The notes under the pieces are model-generated. The model ran no database searches. It worked only from the letters and a program-made list of their open reading frames with translations, and was not told the origin of the DNA. The position numbers and the translations under genes were made by a program. A stretch of 17,963 nt of DNA from Alsobacter sp040380755 (GTDB taxonomy: Bacteria > Pseudomonadota > Alphaproteobacteria > Rhizobiales > Beijerinckiaceae): contig JBEIIL010000078.1 of the NCBI GenBank assembly GCA_040380755.1, positions 1 through 17,963 of the forward strand, read 5' to 3'. Below, piece by piece: positions 7,773 through 14,802 of the stretch (position 1 is the first letter of the stretch; every line of letters begins with the position of its first letter).

Positions 7773-7800
7773 CTGGGCCCGTGATGCCCGGCATGCCCAG
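7773..7800 (+). promoter_or_regulatory. Intercistronic stem-loop between binding protein and permease
   Basis: In the 63-base gap, CTGGGC (7773-7778) pairs with GCCCAG (7795-7800), enclosing a second dyad ATGCC-C-GGCAT (7784-7794). Stem-loops at this position in ABC importer operons are known to protect the binding-protein message and raise its level over the permeases. That role is inferred from position and shape. Confidence 0.4.
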
Positions 7801-7818
7801 CAGTCTGGGACGGCGCGC

Positions 7819-8850
7819 GTGAGCGCGCTGTCCGGCACGGCGAAGCGCGCGGCGGCGAGGCTCCTGTCCTCGCTGCCGGCGCTGCTGGGGGTCCTGGTCT
7901 TTACCTTTCTGCTGATGCGGGTGCTGCCCGGCGATCCGGCGGTGTTCTTTGCGTCGGGCCCCAATGCCGGCAAGGAGGAGATCGAGGAGATCCGCCGGCA
8001 GATGGGCCTCGACAAGCCGATCCCCGAGCAGCTGGTCCGCTACCTCGCCGATATCGGCAAGGGCAATCTCGGCCGCTCGCTCACCACCGGGCAGCCGGTG
8101 CTGTCGGATCTGCGACAGCGGCTGCCGGCCTCGCTGGAGCTGACCCTGTCCGCCCTGCTGCTGGCGCTGCTGGCGGCGATCCCGCTCGGGATCGTGGCGG
8201 CCCTGCGGCCCGGATCGCTGGTCGACCACGCCGTCCGCTTTTTCTGCTCGCTGGGCGTATGCGTGCCCACCTTCGTGTCGGGCCTGCTGCTGATCTACGT
8301 GTTCTACTACCTGCTCGGCATCGCCCCCGACCCGACAGGCCGCGTCGACGTGTTCACGACGTTGCCGCCGGTCGTCACCGGCTTCCTGCTGGTCGACTTC
8401 GCGCTTGCGGGTGACTGGGAGGGCTGGACGGCGGCGGCGCGGCAGCTTGTCCTGCCGGCCTTCACCATGGCGCTGTTCGTCGTGGCGCCGCTGGCCAGGA
8501 TCACCCGCGCGTCGATGCTGGCGACCCTGGGCAGCGATTTCATCCGCACCGCCCGGGCGCTGGGCCTGCCGCGCCTGCAGATCATCGTCGCCTACGCGCT
8601 GCGCAACGCCCTTCTGCCCGTTCTGACCATCGCCGGGATCGTGTTCTCGACGATGCTGGGCGCCAATGTTCTCGTTGAGAAGGTGTTCAGCTGGCCGGGC
8701 GTCGCCTCCTATGCGCTCGATGCCCTGCTGGCGTCCGACTACGCGCCCGTCCAGGGTTTCGTGCTGCTGATGGCGTCGATCTTCGTGATCGTGAACCTCA
8801 CCGTCGACATTCTTTACGGCATCGCCGACCCGCGGGTCTCGGTCGCATGA
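7819..8850 (+). CDS. ABC transporter permease, DppB/OppB type
   Basis: This encodes 343 residues. It opens with a membrane segment followed by VLPGDPA, then a periplasmic region, TM segments near LELTLSALLLALLAAIPLG and FVSGLLLIYVFYYLLG, the cytoplasmic EAA-type loop (RTARALGLPRLQIIVAYALRN) that contacts the ATPase, and a C-terminal hydrophobic segment ending in ADPRVSVA. These are the hallmarks of the first permease of peptide-type importers. The start is GTG at 7819 with GGGAC a few bases upstream. The next permease overlaps by ATGA. The ~25-residue stretch near GRVDVFTTLPPVVTGFLLVD is the periplasmic insert seen in many dipeptide/nickel permeases. Confidence 0.93.
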   Translation: MSALSGTAKRAAARLLSSLPALLGVLVFTFLLMRVLPGDPAVFFASGPNAGKEEIEEIRRQMGLDKPIPEQLVRYLADIGKGNLGRSLTTGQPVLSDLRQRLPASLELTLSALLLALLAAIPLGIVAALRPGSLVDHAVRFFCSLGVCVPTFVSGLLLIYVFYYLLGIAPDPTGRVDVFTTLPPVVTGFLLVDFALAGDWEGWTAAARQLVLPAFTMALFVVAPLARITRASMLATLGSDFIRTARALGLPRLQIIVAYALRNALLPVLTIAGIVFSTMLGANVLVEKVFSWPGVASYALDALLASDYAPVQGFVLLMASIFVIVNLTVDILYGIADPRVSVA

Positions 8851-9692
8851 CGGCGACGCTGCGCCATGCCGTCTGGGTCCTGCGCGGCAACAAGGTCACG
8901 GCGGCCGCCTTTGCGGGTGCGTTCTTGCTGTGCGTGATCGCCGCGCTGGCGCCCTGGATCGTACCCTACGATCCCATCGCCTCGAATGTCGTCAAGGCGT
9001 TGCAGCCGCCCTCGTCGCAGCACTGGGCCGGGACCGACCAGCTGGGCCGCGACGTGTTCAGCCGGCTGGTGATGGCGGCGCGGCTCGACCTTGCCATCGC
9101 GGCCTCGGCGGTGACGCTCTCTTTCGCTGCCGGTGCCGTGATCGGCAGCATCTGCGGCTATGCGGGCGGCCGGCTCGACGCCGCGGTCGGTCGCTTCGTC
9201 GACGTGCTGATGGCGTTTCCGCTGTTCGTGCTGGCGATGGCGATGGTCGCCGCGCTCGGCAACCGCATCGAGAACATTGTCATCGCCACGGCGATCATCA
9301 ACCTGCCCTTCTACATCCGCTTCGCCCTCGCTGAAGTGAACGTCCGCCGCAATGCCGGCTGGGTGGAAGCGGCGCGCGCCTGTGGCGACAGCCATATCTC
9401 CGTGATCCTGCGCTTCCTGCTGCCCAACATCCTGCCCGCCATGGCGGTGCAGATTTCGCTCAATCTCGGCTGGGCGATCATCAACGCGGCCGGACTGTCC
9501 TTCATCGGCCTGGGCGTCAAGCCGCCGACCCCCGAATGGGGGATCATGGTGGCAGAGGGTGCGCGCTTCATATCCACTGGCAAATGGTGGCTGGTGGCCT
9601 TTCCCGGCCTGGCGCTGATGTCGGCGGTGCTGTGCTTCAACCTTCTGGGCGACGGGCTGCGCGACATCCTCGATCCGCGGATGCGCACGTGA
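8847..9692 (+). CDS. ABC transporter permease, DppC/OppC type
   Basis: This encodes 281 residues. After the first membrane segment comes IVPYDPIASN and then the diagnostic HWAGTDQLGRDVFSR motif of DppC-like permeases. Further on are TM segments, an EAA loop (VEAARACGDSHISVILRFLLPN) and the C-terminal SFIGLGVKPPTPEWG and GLRDILDPRMR signatures. It forms the heterodimeric channel with the preceding permease. Its start overlaps the end of that gene (ATGA), and its stop overlaps the GTG of the ATPase gene (GTGA). Confidence 0.94.
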   Translation: MTATLRHAVWVLRGNKVTAAAFAGAFLLCVIAALAPWIVPYDPIASNVVKALQPPSSQHWAGTDQLGRDVFSRLVMAARLDLAIAASAVTLSFAAGAVIGSICGYAGGRLDAAVGRFVDVLMAFPLFVLAMAMVAALGNRIENIVIATAIINLPFYIRFALAEVNVRRNAGWVEAARACGDSHISVILRFLLPNILPAMAVQISLNLGWAIINAAGLSFIGLGVKPPTPEWGIMVAEGARFISTGKWWLVAFPGLALMSAVLCFNLLGDGLRDILDPRMRT

Positions 9693-11344
9693 GTGCACCG
9701 CTGCTCGAAATTGTCGACGTCCGTGTCGCCTTCTCCACCCGCGCCGGCATTGTCGAGGCGCTGCGCGGCGTGTCGATCACCGTGGCGGCCGGCGAGACCC
9801 TCGGCATTGTCGGCGAAAGCGGCTCCGGCAAATCCGTCACCGCCTACGCGGCCACGCGCCTGCTCGATGCCGCCGGCCGCATCACCGGAGGGACGATCCG
9901 GTTTGGCGGCGAGGACGTGACGCGGCTCAATCCGCGCGCCATGCGGGCGCTGCACGGCGGCGCGATCTCGATGATCTTCCAGAACCCGCGCGCCGCCCTC
10001 AACCCGATCCGCACGGTCGGCCGGCAGATTGCCGATGTGCTGGCTGCCCACGGCCGGATCTCCGCCGGCGAGGCACGCGACCGGGCCTTGCAGCTTCTGC
10101 GCGACGTCCAGATCCGCGAGCCCGAGAAGCGCCTCGACGCCTATCCCCACGAGCTGTCGGGCGGCATGTGCCAGCGCGTCATGATCGCCATGGCGGTCGC
10201 CTGCCGTCCTGCGTTGCTGATCGCCGACGAGCCCACCACGGGGCTCGACGTCACCACCCAGAAGACCGTGATGGACCTGCTGGCGCGGCTGACAGCCGAC
10301 CGCGGCATGGCCACGGTGCTGATCACCCATGATCTCGGCCTGGCGGCCCGCTACTGCGGCCGTGTCTGCGTGATGGAGCAGGGGCGGGTGGTGGAGGAGG
10401 CCGATCCGGTCAGCCTGTTTCGCCACCCAGCCCACGCCTACACCCGCCGCCTCGTCGCCGCCTCCCCCACCGCCACCTCGACCATCGCCGATCTCGTAAC
10501 GGATGACGCGCCCGTGCGGGTCGAGCCGATCCCTCTGCCCCCGCCCGCCCCGGGGACGCCACCACTGCTCGATGTGCAGGGGCTGGTGAAGCGCTATCCC
10601 GGCGGCATCACCGCCGTCGACGGCGTGTCGTTCGCGCTGGAGCGCGGCGCCAGCCTCGGGCTTGTCGGCGAATCCGGTTCAGGCAAGTCGACGATCTCCC
10701 GCCTGGTGGCGCGCCTCATCGACGCCACCGACGGCCAGGTGCTGTTTGACGGCCGCTCGATCGGCGACATCCCGGCGCGCGATTTCCACCGGGCGCCGGA
10801 GCGTCGCGAGATCCAGCTGGTCTTTCAGGACCCGACCGACAGTCTCAACCCGCGCTTTTCGGCCTTCGATTCCATCGCCCATCCGTTGCTGCGCCTGGCG
10901 GGCATGCGGCCCGGCGACGCGTTGCGCCGCCGCGTCGAGGACTGCGCCGCCCGGGCAGGGCTCGGTCGCGACCTTCTCGGCCGCTTTCCGCATCAGATGT
11001 CCGGCGGCCAGAAGGCCCGTGTCGGCATCGCCCGCGCCATGGCCTGCGCGCCCCGCCTGCTCATTCTCGACGAGCCAACCGCCGCACTCGACGTCTCGGT
11101 GCAGGCCGTCATCCTGCAGCTGCTCGACCGGCTGCGGCGCGAGGAGGGCCTCGCCTTCCTGTTCGTCAGCCACGATCTCAACGTCGTGCGGATGATGTGC
11201 GAGCGCACCATCGTGCTGCAGAACGGCAAGGTTGTGGAGGCCGGCGACAGCCAGCGCCTCCTGCGGGCTCCGACCCACGACTACACCCGCGCGCTCGTCG
11301 CGGCAGTGCCGCATTTCGAAGGCGCCACCACGGTGCCCGCCTGA
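9689..11344 (+). CDS. Fused two-domain ABC transporter ATPase (DppD-DppF type)
   Basis: This encodes 551 residues containing two complete nucleotide-binding domains. Domain 1 has Walker A GESGSGKS (42-49), signature LSGGMCQR (156-163) and Walker B LLIADEP (Asp180, Glu181). Domain 2 has Walker A at 327-334, signature MSGGQKAR (437-444) and Walker B LLILDEP (Asp461, Glu462). A proline-rich linker (PLPPPAPGTPP, near residue 285) joins them. Both domains carry the peptide-importer C-terminal extension (HPAHAYTRRLVAASP; APTHDYTRALVAAVP). In many species these are two genes, dppD and dppF; here they are one chain, so a single protein can supply both ATP sites. The start is a GTG overlapping the permease stop. 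It is the last gene of the plus-strand operon, and no clear terminator is seen before tRNA-Gln. Confidence 0.95.
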   Translation: MSAPLLEIVDVRVAFSTRAGIVEALRGVSITVAAGETLGIVGESGSGKSVTAYAATRLLDAAGRITGGTIRFGGEDVTRLNPRAMRALHGGAISMIFQNPRAALNPIRTVGRQIADVLAAHGRISAGEARDRALQLLRDVQIREPEKRLDAYPHELSGGMCQRVMIAMAVACRPALLIADEPTTGLDVTTQKTVMDLLARLTADRGMATVLITHDLGLAARYCGRVCVMEQGRVVEEADPVSLFRHPAHAYTRRLVAASPTATSTIADLVTDDAPVRVEPIPLPPPAPGTPPLLDVQGLVKRYPGGITAVDGVSFALERGASLGLVGESGSGKSTISRLVARLIDATDGQVLFDGRSIGDIPARDFHRAPERREIQLVFQDPTDSLNPRFSAFDSIAHPLLRLAGMRPGDALRRRVEDCAARAGLGRDLLGRFPHQMSGGQKARVGIARAMACAPRLLILDEPTAALDVSVQAVILQLLDRLRREEGLAFLFVSHDLNVVRMMCERTIVLQNGKVVEAGDSQRLLRAPTHDYTRALVAAVPHFEGATTVPA

Positions 11345-11390
11345 CCACCCGGGCGCGACACGCTGTCATCCCGGCTTCATCCAGGCAATC

Positions 11391-11419
11391 TTGCGCCCTG
11401 CCGGACCTCCCCCTATGGT
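11391..11419 (+). promoter_or_regulatory. Promoter of tRNA-Gln
   Basis: TTGCGC (11391-11396), a 17-base spacer and TATGGT (11414-11419) put transcription start near 11426, about 20 bases upstream of the tRNA. Each box is 4 of 6 to consensus, and the spacing and distance match the tRNA-Pro promoter in this window. Confidence 0.55.
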
Positions 11420-11445
11420 CCGCGCCGGACGCGCTGCGTCCATCT

Positions 11446-11520
11446 TGGGGCGTCGCCAAGCGGTAAGGCAGTGGATTTTGATTCCACCATGCGGAGGTTC
11501 GAATCCTCCCGCCCCAGCCA
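11446..11520 (+). tRNA. tRNA-Gln (anticodon TTG)
   Basis: This is a complete 75-nt gene with encoded CCA. The acceptor TGGGGCG (11446-11452) pairs with CGCCCCA (11510-11516), with discriminator G and CCA at 11518-11520. The anticodon arm GTGGA-TTTTGAT-TCCAC gives anticodon TTG, reading CAA/CAG. The T-arm has GGTTCGAATCC. The D-arm CGCCAAGCGGTAAGGC is typical of tRNA-Gln. A DUF2924 remnant begins within about 20-25 bases of its 3' end, consistent with tRNA 3' ends being favoured integration sites. Confidence 0.97.
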
Positions 11521-11539
11521 CCCACCCATCCGTCTTGCT

Positions 11540-11720
11540 GCGGCCGCGCAGGCCCAAGAACCGGGGACCGTTCCAGTGTGTGCCGGTAGCGCTGGGCGAT
11601 GATTGACAGGCTGGCGTCTGCCTGCCCGTTCCAGCAAAAGCAGTCGGGCAAGACCACGACCTCGTGCAGGACACCCATGTGCTCGCGCACGATCAGACAA
11701 CCGGGCCGTGGCTCGTTCAG
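11540..11720 (-). pseudogene. DUF2924-family gene fragment, frameshifted
   Basis: Translated on the minus strand from 11720, one frame gives RPGCLIVREHMG, then VLHEVVVLPDCFCWNG and ASLSIIAQ. At about 11588 the reading must shift frame to continue as TGTHWNGPRFLGLRGR. Joined, these match the C-terminal core of DUF2924 proteins as I remember it (an LxREW-like strand, HxVxVL, F.w.G..., SLS.IA, TGT.WNGPrFFGLR). The N-terminal part is missing and the 3' end has no stop before the tRNA. Its upper edge touches the last codons of the monooxygenase gene. DUF2924 genes often sit beside serine-recombinase and DUF3489 genes in integrated elements, so this is probably the scar of such an element next to tRNA-Gln. 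No recombinase remains in view. Confidence 0.7.
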
Positions 11721-13531
11721 ACACGTGCCGCGCAGGTCGACGGGATAAGGCCTTCTCCGATCGCCTTGATCTGCAGCGCCACGTAGCGCGAATAGGTGCG
11801 GCACTGGGCGAAGCTGCCGGCCATGATCCACAGGTTCTCCTGGGCGGTGCGCTTCCAGACGTTCCTCATGTCGCCATGGTGGTCAAAGCCCCAGATTGGG
11901 CCGACCTTCTCGGCTACCGCGTCTCCCAGAAGCCGGCGCACCGTATCCTGCATGTTGGTGTAGCCGGTCGCCAGGACCACCAGGTCGGCCGGGATAAGGC
12001 TGCCGTCCTTCATGGCGACGCCATCAGCAACGAACCGCTCCATGTCGGCGTTCTGGCGGACGGCGATGCTGCCGTCGCCGATCAGTGCTGAACAGCCGAC
12101 GTCGAGATAATAGCCACCGCCGGTACGCAGGTATTTCATGTAGTAGCCGGAACCGTCCTCGCCGATGTCGGTGCGAAAGCCCCTGGCCTCCACCGCCGCG
12201 ATCAGGTCCTTGTCGAGCTCCAGCATCTTCTGGGTCAGCAGCGTTTGGCCCTTGAGCATGATGTCGTAGGTCATCGACATGCTCAGGAGGTCGCAGTCCT
12301 CGCGGCTCGGACCTTCCGAATAGAGGGCGAAGACCAGTTGCGCGGCGGGCTCCACGCTGACGATGGTGGTGGGGCTGCGCTGGATCATGGTGACCCGCGC
12401 GCCCCAGCCGTGCAGGTCCTGGGCGACGTCGTGGGCGCTGGTGGACGACCCGACGATCACGGCGTCTCGCCCCTTCCACCGTTCGCCGTTCACGTAGGAA
12501 TGGGTGTGCAGGGTCTCGCCTGCAAAGTCTGCGAGCCCGGGAAGCGCGGGCACTCTGGGCTCACCGCTCATGCCGGTGGCAATCACGAGATGGGCCGGGT
12601 GCAGGACATGGTCGACCCCCGCCCGCCGCAGCCGCGCCGTCCAGCGCTTGCTCACGTCGTCGAATTCGGCCGAGACCAGCGTCGTCGATGTCCAGTATTT
12701 CAGCTCCATGGCCCAGCTGTAGGACTCCAGCCAGTCGGCCAGCATGTCCTTCGGCAGGTAGACCGGCCATGTCGGGGGGTAGGGCATCCAGGGCAGGTCG
12801 CAGACCCAGGCCTCGTTGTGCAGCGTGAGCGCGCTGTAGCGCTTGCGCCAGTTGTCGCCTGCCCGCTCATGGCTGTCGACGACGAGGGTGTCGACAGCCA
12901 TCTGGCCGAGGCGGGCGGCCAGCGTCATGCCGGCATGGCCGCCGCCTACGATCAGCACCTGGGGATCGCGCCTGTCGTAGGATTGAGCCGCCTCGATCCG
13001 CTCGCGCCAGTTCGGTGCCCCGAAATTCCGGGCGTACTCGCCCGTGCGAGGCCGGCGCGGACCTGTTTTCTCCTCGAACCCGTCGAGCTCCTGCAGAGTG
13101 GTGAGCAGCGTCCAGGCCCGGACGCAGGCGGCTGGCTCGTCCTGGCTCGCGCCGCTCCCATCGGCGGGGACGAGGCGCACGACGCCCCGTCCCCTTCCGA
13201 AGCGGGTGCGGAAATCGAAGAATGCCTCGAGCACGGTTCGCCCGCCGCGCGGCTTGAAGGCCGGCGCAGGCTCAAGGGACAAGGCAATCTCGCAAAGCTG
13301 AACCTCTGGCAGTCGTCCTGTGAGAACAGCGGGAACGGCGTCCCCTGTGTAGGTGCGAATGTCCCAGGTGACGGCCAGCCCGTCCCGCCATGCGCAGTCG
13401 GCGGTGAACAGGCCGGTCGCATCGGGCTGGCCGGCAGCCAATGAACTGAAACGTGACAGCCAGTCCCGGGCCGCCTCGACGACCGTTCTCCCCACCTGGC
13501 CTTCAGCGATGCGCGAGTGCTCGATGGCCAT
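11717..13531 (-). CDS. NTF2-like domain/flavin-containing monooxygenase fusion
   Basis: This encodes 604 residues. Residues ~10-150 form an NTF2/SnoaL-like cone domain (DWLSRFSSL, LFTADCAWRDGLAVTWDIRTYTG and following strands). From 190 the protein is a flavin monooxygenase: FAD site VLIVGGGHAG (GGGHAG 196-201), GDNWRKRY (225-232), an FxGxxxH stretch (336-342) resembling the class B monooxygenase fingerprint, NADPH site IVGSSTSAHD (361-368), and a C-terminal LVVLATGY motif. Class B enzymes insert oxygen into ketones or oxidise N/S atoms with NADPH and O2. Fusion to an NTF2-like domain is a known subfamily of unclear substrate. The start at 13531 has GGGGA 7 bases upstream and a promoter just beyond. 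Its last codons abut the DUF2924 fragment, so the C-terminus may have been reshaped. It lies downstream of the crotonase gene across a 156-base gap. Confidence 0.88.
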   Translation of the reverse strand: MAIEHSRIAEGQVGRTVVEAARDWLSRFSSLAAGQPDATGLFTADCAWRDGLAVTWDIRTYTGDAVPAVLTGRLPEVQLCEIALSLEPAPAFKPRGGRTVLEAFFDFRTRFGRGRGVVRLVPADGSGASQDEPAACVRAWTLLTTLQELDGFEEKTGPRRPRTGEYARNFGAPNWRERIEAAQSYDRRDPQVLIVGGGHAGMTLAARLGQMAVDTLVVDSHERAGDNWRKRYSALTLHNEAWVCDLPWMPYPPTWPVYLPKDMLADWLESYSWAMELKYWTSTTLVSAEFDDVSKRWTARLRRAGVDHVLHPAHLVIATGMSGEPRVPALPGLADFAGETLHTHSYVNGERWKGRDAVIVGSSTSAHDVAQDLHGWGARVTMIQRSPTTIVSVEPAAQLVFALYSEGPSREDCDLLSMSMTYDIMLKGQTLLTQKMLELDKDLIAAVEARGFRTDIGEDGSGYYMKYLRTGGGYYLDVGCSALIGDGSIAVRQNADMERFVADGVAMKDGSLIPADLVVLATGYTNMQDTVRRLLGDAVAEKVGPIWGFDHHGDMRNVWKRTAQENLWIMAGSFAQCRTYSRYVALQIKAIGEGLIPSTCAARV

Positions 13532-13561
13532 GCGTCAGTCCCCGATCCTCTGTCTGGCGAC

Positions 13562-13590
13562 ATCATCGACGTGCCGACATTCACCGTCAA
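13562..13590 (-). promoter_or_regulatory. Promoter of the monooxygenase gene
   Basis: On the minus strand TTGACG (13585-13590; 5 of 6) and GATGAT (13562-13567; 4 of 6) are 17 bases apart. The start codon is about 30 bases past the -10, giving a short leader with a GGGGA ribosome site. This suggests the gene has its own promoter rather than relying on readthrough from the crotonase gene. Confidence 0.5.
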
Positions 13591-13596
13591 GAAAGA

Positions 13597-13611
13597 CCGA
13601 ATATATATCGG
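13597..13611 (-). promoter_or_regulatory. AT-rich dyad just upstream of the monooxygenase -35 box (possible operator)
   Basis: The 15-base dyad CCGA-ATATATA-TCGG ends six bases upstream of the -35 hexamer, inside otherwise GC-rich DNA. GAAA flanks each arm at nearly equal distance (two bases on one side, one on the other). The position suits an activator or repressor site. The TetR-family protein at 16877-17647 is one candidate partner, but no direct link is visible. Confidence 0.4.
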
Positions 13612-13687
13612 GTTTCGTGGGCCCGATTGGATCGATCCCGTGCCCCGGGCCGAGACCAAGTGAGCTCCGGCAGGTCCGATCCTGGCG

Positions 13688-14470
13688 TTATCGGTCCAAA
13701 ACCTTTGGCTCACGGTGCTCGAGAAAGGCTTCCACGCCTTCCCCGCCATCGGCGCCGGCCGCAAGGGCCGCAGACAGGGACTGGGCGTCGAGATAGGCAT
13801 CCATCCAGGTGCGGCCTTCGAGGCGCGTACAGGCGGCCTTGCGGGCTCGAAGCGCCGGCAGGCTCTTGCCGGCGATCTGCCGCGCCAGATCAAGCGCACT
13901 CGGCAACACCTGGCGCTTGGGCAGGACGGCGTTGAAGAAGCCGGTCGGTTCCAGTTCACGAGCCGTGAACTTGCGGCCGGTGAACAGCATCTCACGGACC
14001 TTGGCTTCCGGCATTTTCAGCAGCGCAAACAGGCCTGCACCGCCAGCCACCAGACCGTAATCGATCTCCGGACAGGCAAACCTCGCCTCCTCGGCGGCGA
14101 TCCGCAGATCGCAGAGGGCAGCCATGATCATGCCGATGCCGATGGCATGGCCGTTGATTGCGGCAATCACCGGTCGGTCGAGTGTGAAGAAGCCGGGGAG
14201 CCGCGCGTTGATGTGGGCGTAGCGCTCCTTGCGCCTGACCGGGTCCATGCCCACGAAGTCGCGCAGGTCTGCCCCGCCGCACCACGCCCGTGCCGTCTCG
14301 GGTGCAGTCAGCACAAGCACGCGCACATCCGTGCTGGCACCGACGAAGGCCGTGAGCTCACCCAGGTCGTCATAGACCGACAGGGACACGGCATTGACCG
14401 GTGGACGGTCAAAGAGCGCGACGGCGACGCCGTCCGCTCCAACCTCGAGCCTGATGCTACCGAACTGCAC
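13688..14470 (-). CDS. Enoyl-CoA hydratase/isomerase (crotonase) family protein
   Basis: This encodes 260 residues, the usual crotonase size. Landmarks: RPPVNAVS (22-29), the CoA/oxyanion loop AWCGGADL (62-69), NGHAIGIGM (106-114) and ARFACPEIDYGLVAGGAG (129-146). By alignment to rat enoyl-CoA hydratase, the Glu164 equivalent is Glu135, but the Glu144 position (20 residues earlier) is Ile115. A two-glutamate hydratase mechanism is therefore unlikely, and an isomerase, hydrolase, lyase or ring-cleaving activity on an acyl-CoA is more probable. The start is GTG at 14470 with AAGGA 9 bases upstream. An in-frame TGA 30 bases further up and no ATG between fix this choice. It is divergent from the Bug-type binding protein. 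Confidence 0.88.
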   Translation of the reverse strand: MQFGSIRLEVGADGVAVALFDRPPVNAVSLSVYDDLGELTAFVGASTDVRVLVLTAPETARAWCGGADLRDFVGMDPVRRKERYAHINARLPGFFTLDRPVIAAINGHAIGIGMIMAALCDLRIAAEEARFACPEIDYGLVAGGAGLFALLKMPEAKVREMLFTGRKFTARELEPTGFFNAVLPKRQVLPSALDLARQIAGKSLPALRARKAACTRLEGRTWMDAYLDAQSLSAALAAGADGGEGVEAFLEHREPKVLDR

Positions 14471-14802
14471 GGCCTGGAGTCCTTGGCGGTGCGGCTGTCA
14501 CGCTCGGGCAAGCATGCTGAGAGCAACCGCCGGGATGAGGGCGCCCACGAAACGGGCGTAGACACTTCATGCTAGCGGTCGCGCTTGCCACGGCAAGGCC
14601 TCCTGGGGCGCGAGCGTGCAGTCTTCCGAGAATCGCTCAGCTTTCTGGCGCTCGCATCCGGTCAACCGAACTCGACGAAGAACCAGGCAGTCCATGGCCA
14701 AAGGCGCACACCGAAGCGACGCACGGTATCCAAATTCTATTCGGGTTGACGCCTGCGTTGGGATCGTCTTTGCTCGCCGGAAAGCACACCGGGAGGATGA
14801 CG
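14471..14802. other. 332-base divergent intergenic region
   Basis: This lies between the crotonase (minus) and Bug-type binding protein (plus) starts. It holds an inverted repeat CTTGCC-AC-GGCAAG (14584-14597), a weak plus-strand promoter candidate (TTGACG at 14746-14751 with TTTGCT 17 bases on), and an AT-richer patch near 14730-14742. Short open frames on both strands have no recognisable protein features. Promoters for both neighbours must lie here, and the dyad is a possible regulator site. Confidence 0.5.

Noticed and set aside
12245..13444. Plus-strand open frame (399 codons) opposite the monooxygenase fusion
   Set aside because: Antisense to a gene with two dinucleotide-binding motifs; its translation is His/Gly/Arg-rich without family features.
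14495..14565. Short hydrophobic minus-strand translation (GALIPAVALSMLARA) ending in TGA, possibly a gene remnant
   Set aside because: Only about 21 codons between stops, no start and no recognisable family; too short to support.
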